From Bacteroidales bacterium (lineage in GTDB: Bacteria > Bacteroidota > Bacteroidia > Bacteroidales > UBA932): 11,291 nt of DNA. The stretch is from positions 1 to 11,291 of the forward strand of contig JABUTQ010000196.1 of NCBI GenBank assembly GCA_021443605.1. Direction: 5' to 3'. The position numbers and the translations under genes were made by a program. The notes under the pieces were generated by a model. That model saw nothing but the letters and a program-made list of their open reading frames with translations. It did not search any database and was not told the origin of the DNA. This document shows, piece after piece, positions 1 to 5,804 of the stretch. Position 1 is the stretch's first letter; each line of letters starts with the position of its first letter.

Positions 1-543
1 GAGACAGAGGCAGCAACCGCACTCCCCATCCCCGAGGAGCCGATGCTCAAGATTTCCACTTCTTTGGGAGATATCGTGGTGAAGCTCTACAAAGAGACTC
101 CCGCACACCGCGACAATTTCGTAACACTCGCACGCAAAGGCTTTTACGATGGAATTTTGTTTCACAGGGTAATTCCAAACTTTATGGTGCAGGCTGGTGA
201 CCCCCTCTCAAAGGATATGGAAAACAATGCAGCCAAGATTGGCACCGGCGGACCGGACTACACCCTTCCCGCTGAGATCGTTGAAGGATTCACCCACAAG
301 AAGGGAGCTCTTGCAGCGGCACGCCGCGGAGATTCCGTCAATCCTGAGAAGAGATCTTCCGGCTCACAGTTCTATCTTGTGCAGGACGAAAACGGATGCA
401 GCCACCTTGATGGAGAGTACACAATTTTCGGTGAAACAGTCGAAGGACTTGATGTGATTGACAAGATTGCTGCAGTAAAAACCAACAATCGCGGCCTTCC
501 TGAGACAGAAATTAAAATCCTCAAAATCACAGAGTTGAATTAA
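1..543 (+). CDS. Cyclophilin-type peptidyl-prolyl cis-trans isomerase, 5' end probably outside the window
   Basis: This enzyme catalyses cis-trans isomerisation of peptide bonds before proline and assists protein folding. The cyclophilin core starts at Met 43 (LKISTSLGDIVVKLY). It carries the active-site block FHRVIPNFMVQAGDP, with Arg, Phe and Gln at residues 42, 47 and 50 counted from that Met. It continues with SGSQFYLVQ and HLDGEYTIFG; the position that is Trp in human CypA is His here. The frame stays open from position 1 to 42 and reads as a short Glu/Ala/Pro-rich stretch. That looks like the linker that often joins a lipoprotein signal to the catalytic domain in Bacteroidota, so I treat the gene as 5'-truncated by the window. 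The ATG at 43 is an alternative start and would give 166 aa. The gene stops at 541-543 and is followed by an intrinsic terminator about 100 nt downstream. Family assignment is secure; periplasmic location is inferred. Confidence 0.9.
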   Translation, partial: ETEAATALPIPEEPMLKISTSLGDIVVKLYKETPAHRDNFVTLARKGFYDGILFHRVIPNFMVQAGDPLSKDMENNAAKIGTGGPDYTLPAEIVEGFTHKKGALAAARRGDSVNPEKRSSGSQFYLVQDENGCSHLDGEYTIFGETVEGLDVIDKIAAVKTNNRGLPETEIKILKITELN

Positions 544-576
544 TTTCAAAAAAAATTTAATCTATTTCAAAAAACT

Positions 577-593
577 TTGGCACGCCATTTGGA
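577..593 (+). promoter_or_regulatory. Sigma-54-like promoter motif (-24/-12)
   Basis: The sequence TTGGCACGCCATTTGGA matches the RpoN consensus YTGGCACGNNNNTTGCW at every defined position except the C of the -12 GC, which is G here. The spacing between the two boxes is correct. A start site about 12 nt after the -12 box would fall near 604. The core TGGC-AC-GCCA is also a perfect inverted repeat, so a repressor operator is an alternative reading. The motif lies just after the isomerase gene and ahead of a terminator. This is a motif match only, and the -12 mismatch lowers confidence. Confidence 0.35.
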
Positions 594-603
594 TGAGGTA
601 GAG

Positions 604-678
604 TCGATAGTTTTTTCATAGGTTAAGTTTAGGTTAAAGAAAGATTAAGCGGCTCAAGTTTTCGAGTCGCTTTTTCTT
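604..678 (+). ncRNA. Candidate small RNA ending at an intrinsic terminator
   Basis: If the sigma-54-like motif at 577-593 is active, it would yield a transcript of about 75 nt ending in the U-rich tail of the hairpin at 647-672. Within it GGTTAAG (621), GGTTAAA (632) and GATTAAG (643) recur at an exact 11-nt period. The first two lie in A/U/G-rich sequence expected to be single-stranded, and the third runs into the terminator stem. I found no reading frame of note. The alternative is that this is simply the 3' untranslated region of the isomerase gene. I do not recognise a known RNA family. Confidence 0.3.
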
Positions 679-680
679 TT
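647..680 (+). terminator. Intrinsic terminator upstream of the his promoter
   Basis: AAGCGGCTC (647-655) pairs with GAGTCGCTT (664-672), giving 9 bp with one G-U and an 8-nt loop, and is followed by a T-rich run through 683. It would end transcription from the isomerase gene or from the candidate small RNA. It insulates the his promoter, whose -33 box starts at 685, immediately after the T tract. Confidence 0.8.
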
Positions 681-684
681 TTTA

Positions 685-716
685 TTTGGTCGGTGAAATA
701 TAAAATTATACATTTG
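685..716 (+). promoter_or_regulatory. Bacteroidota sigma-ABfr promoter of the his operon
   Basis: TTTG at 685-688 and TACATTTG at 709-716 match the Bacteroidota -33 (TTTG) and -7 (TAnnTTTG) elements with a 20-nt gap, which is the usual spacing. The predicted start is about 720-723, directly before the leader-peptide ATG at 724. It is the only good promoter match upstream of hisG and should drive the attenuator and operon. Confidence 0.75.
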
Positions 717-723
717 CACCGAA

Positions 724-774
724 ATGATTATGACAAACACCCTTTCACATCTCCATCATCACCGCAGCGAATAG
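724..774 (+). CDS. hisL: his operon leader peptide (16 aa, four His in five codons)
   Basis: This short frame reads MIMTNTLSHLHHHRSE and then TAG. Codons 9-13 are His-Leu-His-His-His (CAT CTC CAT CAT CAC, 748-762). A His run in a tiny ORF between a promoter and a terminator in front of hisG is the signature of ribosome-mediated attenuation, as in enterobacterial hisL. Stalling at the His codons should leave the antiterminator arm at 777-784 free. A ribosome at the stop codon should cover that arm. ATG codons at 724 and 730 are both possible starts. Neither has a Shine-Dalgarno, and the predicted 5' untranslated region is under 10 nt. The gene name is by analogy with E. coli. Confidence 0.85.
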   Translation: MIMTNTLSHLHHHRSE

Positions 775-846
775 TTCCGGTAAGTGATGTTTTGTGTGTA
801 AATAACTAATATACAAAGGCTTGCCGGGTTCGGTAAGCCTTTTTTT
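757..846 (+). promoter_or_regulatory. Histidine attenuator with alternative RNA hairpins
   Basis: Three competing pairings are visible. First, the protector: CATCAC inside the His codons (757-762) pairs with GTGATG (784-789), and the adjacent CCG (762-764) can instead pair with CGG (778-780). Second, the antiterminator: CCGGTAAG (777-784) pairs with CTTGCCGG (820-827), 8 bp with one G-U. Third, the terminator: 817-826 pairs with 831-840. The antiterminator arm shares CGGTAAG with the 3' terminator arm (831-837), so the two compete for the same 5' arm. The geometry fits a ribosome stalled at 748-762 (antitermination, low His-tRNA) against one at the stop codon at 772-774 (termination, enough His). 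Confidence 0.85.
817..846 (+). terminator. Attenuator terminator before hisG
   Basis: AGGCTTGCCG (817-826) and CGGTAAGCCT (831-840) form a 10-bp stem with one G-U pair and a GGTT loop, followed by six T (841-846). Two A-T pairs (815-816 with 841-842) can extend it. The hisG start codon lies 14 nt past the T run. The stem competes with the antiterminator pairing of 777-784 with 820-827. Confidence 0.9.
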
Positions 847-860
847 CATTATACGCGATT

Positions 861-1715
861 ATGTTAAGATTAGTAGTACAGTCAAAAGGACGTCTATACG
901 AGCAGAGCATGAACATGCTCAAGGAGATTGGAATAGACATCGACGACTCAAAAAGAAAATTCATTTCCTGCGCATCCAACTTTCCGATAGAGGTGCTCTA
1001 TATGCGCGATGACGACATTCCGCAGATTGTCTCTGCCGGCACAGCCTCGTTGGGAATCGTTGGGCTAAACGAAGTTGAAGAGCGTGGAGCTGAAGGGCTC
1101 AAGGTCATCAAAAAACTGGGCTTCGGGGGGTGCAGAATCTCCCTTGCAGTGCCAAAATCGGCCGATTACACCGGCCCCCAATATTTCAACGGGAAGAGAA
1201 TCGCAACATCCTACCCGAGAATCCTAAAAAATTATCTGGACAGGAACGGCATAGATGCAAAGATAGAGGTGATTACCGGTTCTGTGGAAGTGGCACCGGC
1301 CGCAGGAATTGCAGATGCCATCTTTGATATCGTCTCCTCCGGAGGCACCCTCATCGCCAATGGTTTGAAAGAGGTGGAGAAGGTGTTCCAGTCTGAGGCT
1401 GTACTGATTGGAAATGATACCATACAGGGGGAAGATCAGGAGCAACTCGATGAAATGCTCTTCAGAATCGACTCTGCCATTTACAGCAAAGACAAGAAAT
1501 ACCTGCTGATGAACATCCCCGCGAATGCACTGGAGAAAGCCGCGAAAATCCTCCCGTCTCTCCGCAGCCCCACCATAATGCCCCTATCTGCAGATGGCTG
1601 GTATTCAATGCATTCTGTGGTCAAGACATCTGAAATATGGGAGAAAGTGCGCAAACTGAAACAGATTGGAGCGGAAGGAATTTTGATATTGAACATAGAT
1701 AAGATAGTGTTATGA
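861..1715 (+). CDS. hisG: ATP phosphoribosyltransferase, long form (HisG)
   Basis: This enzyme catalyses the first committed step of histidine synthesis, joining PRPP and ATP to give phosphoribosyl-ATP. At 284 aa it is the long form. The catalytic bilobal domain covers roughly residues 1-208. Its PRPP-binding loop is in GSVEVAPAAGIADAIFD and the following SSGGTLIANGL (140-169). The C-terminal ACT-like regulatory domain (about 210-284, YLLMNIPANALEKAAKILPS onward) is the usual site of feedback inhibition by histidine, so no HisZ partner is expected, and none is seen. The ATG at 861 gives the expected N-terminus (MLRLVVQSKGRL) and has no Shine-Dalgarno. The stop overlaps the hisD start by 4 nt (ATGA). 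Transcription is controlled by the attenuator just upstream. Confidence 0.97.
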   Translation: MLRLVVQSKGRLYEQSMNMLKEIGIDIDDSKRKFISCASNFPIEVLYMRDDDIPQIVSAGTASLGIVGLNEVEERGAEGLKVIKKLGFGGCRISLAVPKSADYTGPQYFNGKRIATSYPRILKNYLDRNGIDAKIEVITGSVEVAPAAGIADAIFDIVSSGGTLIANGLKEVEKVFQSEAVLIGNDTIQGEDQEQLDEMLFRIDSAIYSKDKKYLLMNIPANALEKAAKILPSLRSPTIMPLSADGWYSMHSVVKTSEIWEKVRKLKQIGAEGILILNIDKIVL

Positions 1716-3022
1716 GCGAAAGAGTAATACAAAGATTCGTCAATCCGGATTATTCTACATGGATAGATATGTGTGAAAATTTCATCGAAGATGACGATGA
1801 AATTAAAAATACAGTGGGGGAAATAATTGAACGGGTACGATTGGGAGGAGACGAGGAACTGATGAAGTTGTGCCTTGAATTGGATTCTTACAATGTTTAT
1901 GATTCCTTTCTTGGATTGAGTCCCGAAGATATAATCGAGGCCGAAACGAAAGTTTCACCTGAAGTCCTCAAGGCCATAGAAACTGCGGCCAAAAATATCG
2001 AGAAATTCCATAGGGCACAAATGCCTCAAACCATTGAAGTTGAAACGATGGAAGGGATACACTGCATTCAAAAGCCGGTCCCCATCCGGAGGATTGGAAT
2101 TTATATCCCCGGGGGAACTGCCCCGTTGTTCTCCACAGTATTGATGCTCGCGATTCCTGCAAAAATAGCGGGATGCAGCGAGATTGTCCTCTGCACTCCG
2201 GCAGGAAAATACGGCAGGGTAAGCCCCGAAATAATCTACGCAGCCAAATTCTGCGGAGTTGACCGTTTCTACAAAGTAGGTGGAGCTCAGGCGATTGCAG
2301 CTATGGCATACGGCACTGAGACCATCCCGAGAGTTGACAAGATTTTCGGCCCGGGAAATAAGTATGTGATGACTGCAAAGCAGATGGTATCCAATTATAC
2401 AGCCATTGATATGCCGGCAGGCCCTTCGGAAGTGATGGTGATTGCAGACGACAAGGCCAATCCAAGATTTGTCGCCGCCGACTTACTCTCGCAGGCGGAA
2501 CACGGGAGGGACAGCAGGATAGTCCTGGTTTGCAAGAGTGTTGAATTTTCCGACAAGGTGATACGAGAACTCAACAGTCAGGAAAAATTGCTCCCAAGGA
2601 GGGATATCACCTCAGAATCAATGTCAAAGAGTTTTATCGTGGTGTTTGACAGCGATTTGGATATGATTGAGTTTGCAAATATGTATGCCCCCGAGCACCT
2701 CATCATCCAGACAGAAAATCCGGCATGGATTGCAAATAGCATCACATCTGCGGGCAGTGTATTCCTGGGAGAATATTCGCCCGAAAGTGCCGGAGATTAC
2801 GCTTCGGGGACAAACCACACCCTCCCCACCAACGGATGGGCGCACTGCTACAGCGGTGTGAACATAGACAGCTTTATGCGCAAGATGACAATCCAGGAAC
2901 TCTCCCGCAGCGGACTGAAAAAAATTGGAAAGACAATTGTCACTATGGCAGAAGCGGAAGGGCTGCAGGCCCACGCAAATGCCGTAAAGGTAAGGTTAAG
3001 CAAAAAGGATAATTTGATTTAA
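1712..3022 (+). CDS. hisD: Histidinol dehydrogenase (HisD)
   Basis: This zinc enzyme performs the last two steps, the NAD-dependent four-electron oxidation of L-histidinol to L-histidine. The protein is 436 aa, normal for the family. Visible blocks are RRIGIYIPGGTAPLFSTVLM (126-145), the signature region from GGAQAIAAMAYGT through FGPGNKYV (190-219), and MPAGPSEVM (234-242). By alignment from memory with E. coli HisD, the zinc ligands are Gln261, His264, Asp362 and His421, and the catalytic pair is Glu328-His329 (APEHL). All are present. The start overlaps the hisG stop (ATGA) and the stop codon directly abuts the hisC ATG, which suggests translational coupling. The first 300 nt look more A/T-rich than the rest, a region that is generally less conserved in this family. 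Confidence 0.97.
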   Translation: MSERVIQRFVNPDYSTWIDMCENFIEDDDEIKNTVGEIIERVRLGGDEELMKLCLELDSYNVYDSFLGLSPEDIIEAETKVSPEVLKAIETAAKNIEKFHRAQMPQTIEVETMEGIHCIQKPVPIRRIGIYIPGGTAPLFSTVLMLAIPAKIAGCSEIVLCTPAGKYGRVSPEIIYAAKFCGVDRFYKVGGAQAIAAMAYGTETIPRVDKIFGPGNKYVMTAKQMVSNYTAIDMPAGPSEVMVIADDKANPRFVAADLLSQAEHGRDSRIVLVCKSVEFSDKVIRELNSQEKLLPRRDITSESMSKSFIVVFDSDLDMIEFANMYAPEHLIIQTENPAWIANSITSAGSVFLGEYSPESAGDYASGTNHTLPTNGWAHCYSGVNIDSFMRKMTIQELSRSGLKKIGKTIVTMAEAEGLQAHANAVKVRLSKKDNLI

Positions 3023-4069
3023 ATGGCTGATTTTATGAATAATAGGATTGCACAACTGGTGCGGAACAATATCCGCACACTCGCCCCATATTCTACGGCA
3101 AGAGATGAATTCAAAGGCAGTTTGGGAGTATTCCTGGATGCCAACGAAAGCCCCTATCCCAATCCGTTCAACCGCTATCCCGATCCGCATCAGAAAATTC
3201 TGAAGGAGAAGATAAGCGCCCTAAAAGGTATGCCGGTGGAGAAGATTTTTCTCGGGAACGGAAGTGACGAAGCTATCGATTTGATGTACAGAATCTTCTG
3301 CACACCCGGGAAAGACAACGCAATCGTAATTGCACCAAGCTACGGGATGTATTCGGTATGCGCTGAGATAAACGACGTAGAGGTGCGCAGCGTGGAGCTG
3401 AATCCCGACTGGTCTCTGCCGGAAGAGAAACTGCTCGAAGCGGCGGACGACAACAGCAAGCTGATGTTCATCTGCAGCCCCAACAACCCCACGGCCAACG
3501 CCTTCCCTAAAGAGCAAATTCTTCGCATAGTGCAGAAATTCAATGGGATTGTGGTGGTTGATGAAGCGTATGCCGATTTCAGCACAAAAGGGAGCTTGCT
3601 GCCGGAACTGGCAAGCAACGATAATATGGTGGTACTCCAGACAATGTCCAAGGCCCGCGGATTGGCGGGGCTCAGGCTCGGAATGGCATTCGCAGACAGC
3701 TGCATCATCCGGTTTATGTCGATGGTGAAATATCCTTATAATATCAATCAAGCCACTATAAACGAGGCACTTAAAGTGTTGGATAAAAATATCGGTGACG
3801 AGATTTCCGAGATACTTTCCGAAAGAGAGAGATTGTCAGCCGAGCTTATAAAGTTCAAATTTATCAAGGAGATTTTCCCCAGCGACGCCAACTTCATCCT
3901 GATAAGGACAGACGATGCAAACTCGCTTTACGACCATCTGATAAAAGATGGGATTATCGTCCGCAACAGAAACAGTGTGAAAGGGTGCAAAGGGTGTCTT
4001 AGAATCACCATCGGGCTCACTTCCGAAAACGAAAAATTATTGTCATCCCTCAAAATGTACCAAATATGA
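3023..4069 (+). CDS. hisC: Histidinol-phosphate aminotransferase (HisC)
   Basis: This PLP-dependent fold-type I aminotransferase converts imidazole-acetol phosphate and glutamate to histidinol phosphate and 2-oxoglutarate. It is 348 aa. Landmarks are the N-terminal FLDANESPYPNP (37-48), LGNGSDEAID (77-86) for cofactor phosphate binding, SPNNPT (152-157) with the Asn facing PLP, VVVDEAYADF (177-186) with Asp180 on the pyridine nitrogen, and SKARGLAGLRLG (209-220) with Lys210 as the Schiff-base lysine. A conserved C-terminal Arg follows in CLRITIG. The ATG abuts the hisD stop with no gap; an in-frame ATG four codons later is possible. The stop overlaps the hisB start by 4 nt (ATGA). A role in histidine synthesis rather than another aminotransferase reaction is supported by the context. 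Confidence 0.97.
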   Translation: MADFMNNRIAQLVRNNIRTLAPYSTARDEFKGSLGVFLDANESPYPNPFNRYPDPHQKILKEKISALKGMPVEKIFLGNGSDEAIDLMYRIFCTPGKDNAIVIAPSYGMYSVCAEINDVEVRSVELNPDWSLPEEKLLEAADDNSKLMFICSPNNPTANAFPKEQILRIVQKFNGIVVVDEAYADFSTKGSLLPELASNDNMVVLQTMSKARGLAGLRLGMAFADSCIIRFMSMVKYPYNINQATINEALKVLDKNIGDEISEILSERERLSAELIKFKFIKEIFPSDANFILIRTDDANSLYDHLIKDGIIVRNRNSVKGCKGCLRITIGLTSENEKLLSSLKMYQI

Positions 4070-5124
4070 AAAAGGCGATATTCATAGACCGCGACGGCAC
4101 CATAATAGTGGAGCCGGAAGACGAACAGATAGACTCCCTTGAAAAGCTGGAGTTTGTCCCGGGAGCAATCTCGGGGCTCAGGAGTTTGATGAATCTCGGA
4201 TTCGAGCTGGTGATTGCCTCAAACCAAGACGGATTGGGAACCCCCTCTTTCCCCGAGGAAGATTTTTGGCCGGTACAGAACAAAATGCTCAAAACGCTTG
4301 AAGGTGAGGGGATTGTCTTTGATGATATTCTGATAGACAGGACATTCCCTCAAGACGGAGCCCCGACAAGGAAGCCCGGCATAGGGATGTTCGGCAAGTA
4401 TCTTGGCGGAGAATACGACCTTGCCGCCAGTTTTGTAATCGGCGACCGCGAAACCGATATGCAGCTTGCACGCAATCTGGGAGCCAGGGGGCTGAAACTT
4501 CCCGAAATGAGTTGGGCAGAGATAGCCGAGACGATTCGCAAAAGCGACAGATGTGCAACAATTTGCCGCAAAAGCGCGGAGACAAACATCGAGTTGATGG
4601 TGGATTTGGACGGAAATCTCGACTCGGAAGTAGATACCGGATTGAAATTTTTCGACCACATGTTGCTCCAAATCGTGCATCACGGAGGCATCTCGTTGAA
4701 TCTCAGAGCAAAAGGAGACCTCGAAGTTGATGAGCACCACACTATGGAAGATGTGGGCATCGTGCTCGGGGAGGCATTGAGAACCGCCCTTGGCGACAAG
4801 CGGGGGATAGACCGCTACGGATTTGCCCTTCCGATGGACGAAAGCCGCGCCATAGTGCTGCTAGACCTCGGCGGCAGAAGCGAGCTCGTGTGGGACGTAG
4901 AGTTTACAAGAGAGTATGTCGGGGATGTCCCCACGGAGATGTTCAAACATTTCTTCAAGTCGCTCAGCGATGCTCTCAAATGCAATTTATACATTCAGGC
5001 AAAGGGAGAAAACAACCACCATATCGCCGAAAGCATTTTCAAGGCATTCGCCCGCTCGCTCAAACAGGCGGTGCACTGCAACCCCTTCAGTTATGACCTC
5101 CCATCAAGCAAAGGAATATTATAA
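4066..5124 (+). CDS. hisB: Bifunctional histidinol-phosphatase / imidazoleglycerol-phosphate dehydratase (HisB)
   Basis: This fused enzyme carries two non-consecutive steps. The N-terminal HAD phosphatase (about 1-165) dephosphorylates histidinol phosphate. Its motifs are FIDRDGT (nucleophile Asp8, Asp10), ASNQDG (Ser52), RKP (Lys103) and IGDRETD (Asp127, Asp131). The C-terminal dehydratase (about 166-352) acts on imidazoleglycerol phosphate and has the manganese-binding signatures FDHMLLQIVHHGG, DEHHTMED and ENNHHIAESIFKA. The loop that binds zinc through Cys/His residues in E. coli HisB is DRTFPQDGAPTRKP here, with no Cys or His. From memory, other Bacteroidota HisB proteins share this form. 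The gene overlaps hisC by 4 nt. Its stop lies inside a 13-bp tandem repeat that separates it from hisH. Confidence 0.97.
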   Translation: MKKAIFIDRDGTIIVEPEDEQIDSLEKLEFVPGAISGLRSLMNLGFELVIASNQDGLGTPSFPEEDFWPVQNKMLKTLEGEGIVFDDILIDRTFPQDGAPTRKPGIGMFGKYLGGEYDLAASFVIGDRETDMQLARNLGARGLKLPEMSWAEIAETIRKSDRCATICRKSAETNIELMVDLDGNLDSEVDTGLKFFDHMLLQIVHHGGISLNLRAKGDLEVDEHHTMEDVGIVLGEALRTALGDKRGIDRYGFALPMDESRAIVLLDLGGRSELVWDVEFTREYVGDVPTEMFKHFFKSLSDALKCNLYIQAKGENNHHIAESIFKAFARSLKQAVHCNPFSYDLPSSKGIL

Positions 5125-5135
5125 AGGAATATTAT
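5110..5135 (+). repeat. Perfect 13-bp tandem duplication at the hisB/hisH junction
   Basis: AAAGGAATATTAT occurs at 5110-5122 and again at 5123-5135 without a mismatch. The first copy encodes the last codons of hisB and starts its TAA stop. The second copy makes up the 9-nt gap and the first two bases of the hisH ATG. Deleting one copy would make hisB end in TGA overlapping the hisH ATG as ATGA, the same arrangement as at hisG/hisD, hisC/hisB and hisF/hisIE. Confidence 0.95.
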
Positions 5136-5721
5136 GATAGCAGTTATTGATTACAATACCGGCAATATAAAGTCGGTGGGAAATGCCCTCAGCAGGCTTG
5201 GAGCAGAATATGTACTGACATCAGACGAGGGGGTAATCCGCTCGGCAGACAGGGTGATTCTGCCCGGAGTGGGGAATGCAGCAAAGGCAATGGAAAACAT
5301 TGAAAACAAGGGACTTGCAGGTGTGATAAGAAGTCTGCGCATTCCGATTCTCGGCATTTGCGTGGGGATGCAGATTATGTGCCGCCACTCTGAGGAAGAC
5401 AACGCCGGCTGCCTCGGGATTTTCGACTGCGACGTGAAGAGATTTATCCCGGCTACAGATTTGAAGGTGCCCCACATCGGTTGGAACAGCATTTTCAATT
5501 TGGAGAGCAAACTGTTTCGGGGGATTGACAGCGGCAGCTATGTTTATTTCGTACACTCCTATTACCCTGGGCTTTGCACGGATACGATAGCCTGCTGCAA
5601 GTATGGGGACACCCTTTTCAGCGCCGCCCTCAAATACGAAAACTTTTACGGCACCCAGTTCCATCCCGAAAAGAGCGGCGACATAGGGGAACAGATACTG
5701 AAGAACTTTTTGAAGCTATGA
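5134..5721 (+). CDS. hisH: Imidazole glycerol phosphate synthase, glutaminase subunit (HisH)
   Basis: This class I glutamine amidotransferase releases ammonia from glutamine and channels it to HisF in the IGP synthase heterodimer. It is 195 aa, typical for the subunit. The N-terminus IAVIDYNTGNIKSV is characteristic. LPGVGNAAKAM (43-53) forms the oxyanion region. The nucleophile Cys76 lies in LGICVGMQ, and the triad is completed by His177 and Glu179 in QFHPEKSG. The ATG at 5134 lies in the second copy of a 13-bp repeat, 9 nt after the hisB stop. The hisH stop TGA overlaps another ATG (5718) that opens a 24-codon frame through the REP-like element before hisA. Confidence 0.97.
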   Translation: MIAVIDYNTGNIKSVGNALSRLGAEYVLTSDEGVIRSADRVILPGVGNAAKAMENIENKGLAGVIRSLRIPILGICVGMQIMCRHSEEDNAGCLGIFDCDVKRFIPATDLKVPHIGWNSIFNLESKLFRGIDSGSYVYFVHSYYPGLCTDTIACCKYGDTLFSAALKYENFYGTQFHPEKSGDIGEQILKNFLKL

Positions 5722-5792
5722 TAAAAGATTCTTCGGCTTCGCCTCAGAATGACGGAGCTCGTCATCCTGAGCGTAGCGAAGGATCTCATTGA
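5718..5792 (+). other. 24-codon mini-ORF across the REP-like element (probably not a functional protein)
   Basis: An ATG overlapping the hisH stop as ATGA opens a frame of 24 codons ending in TGA at 5790-5792, 12 nt before the hisA ATG. Its residues (for example NDGARHPERSEGSH) are just the translation of the dispersed palindromic repeat, a peptide seen as a spurious annotation in many genomes. It may serve as a translational relay between hisH and hisA, which are otherwise 83 nt apart. That role is inferred from position only. Confidence 0.3.
5726..5787 (+). repeat. REP-like dispersed palindromic element between hisH and hisA
   Basis: Two inverted halves lie back to back: GATTCTTCGGCTTCGCCTCA onward (5727-5753) and GTCATCCTGAGCGTAGCGAA onward (5761-5787). 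The outer arms AGATTCTTCG (5726-5735) and CGAAGGATCT (5777-5786) pair with one G-U. CTCAG (5743-5747) pairs with CTGAG (5767-5771), and GAC (5751-5753) pairs with GTC (5761-5763). The whole can form a hairpin of about 60 nt. The CATCCTGAG-CG-AGCGAAGGATCT type of sequence is a widespread intergenic repeat in many bacteria. Identification is from memory, but the palindrome is directly visible. It sits inside the operon, so it may affect mRNA processing or polarity. No poly-T tract follows, so it is unlikely to be a terminator. Confidence 0.8.
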
Positions 5793-5804
5793 AAACTAAA
5801 TAAT

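Noticed and set aside
775..846. T-box or metabolite riboswitch before hisG
   Set aside because: No T-box sequence (TGGNACCGCG) or known aptamer core is seen, and the His-codon leader with competing stems explains the region.
3221..3751. Minus-strand ORF of 176 codons opposite hisC
   Set aside because: It is a shadow of hisC, has no recognisable domain or start context, and the plus-strand frame is a clear aminotransferase.
4219..4740. Minus-strand ORFs of 173, 103 and 98 codons opposite hisB
   Set aside because: All lie entirely opposite conserved HisB coding sequence, and overlap each other in different frames. They are shadows.
5726..5787. REP-like palindrome as an intrinsic terminator or CRISPR remnant
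   Set aside because: No T tract follows, there is a single inverted pair rather than a repeat-spacer array, and genes continue downstream on the same strand.
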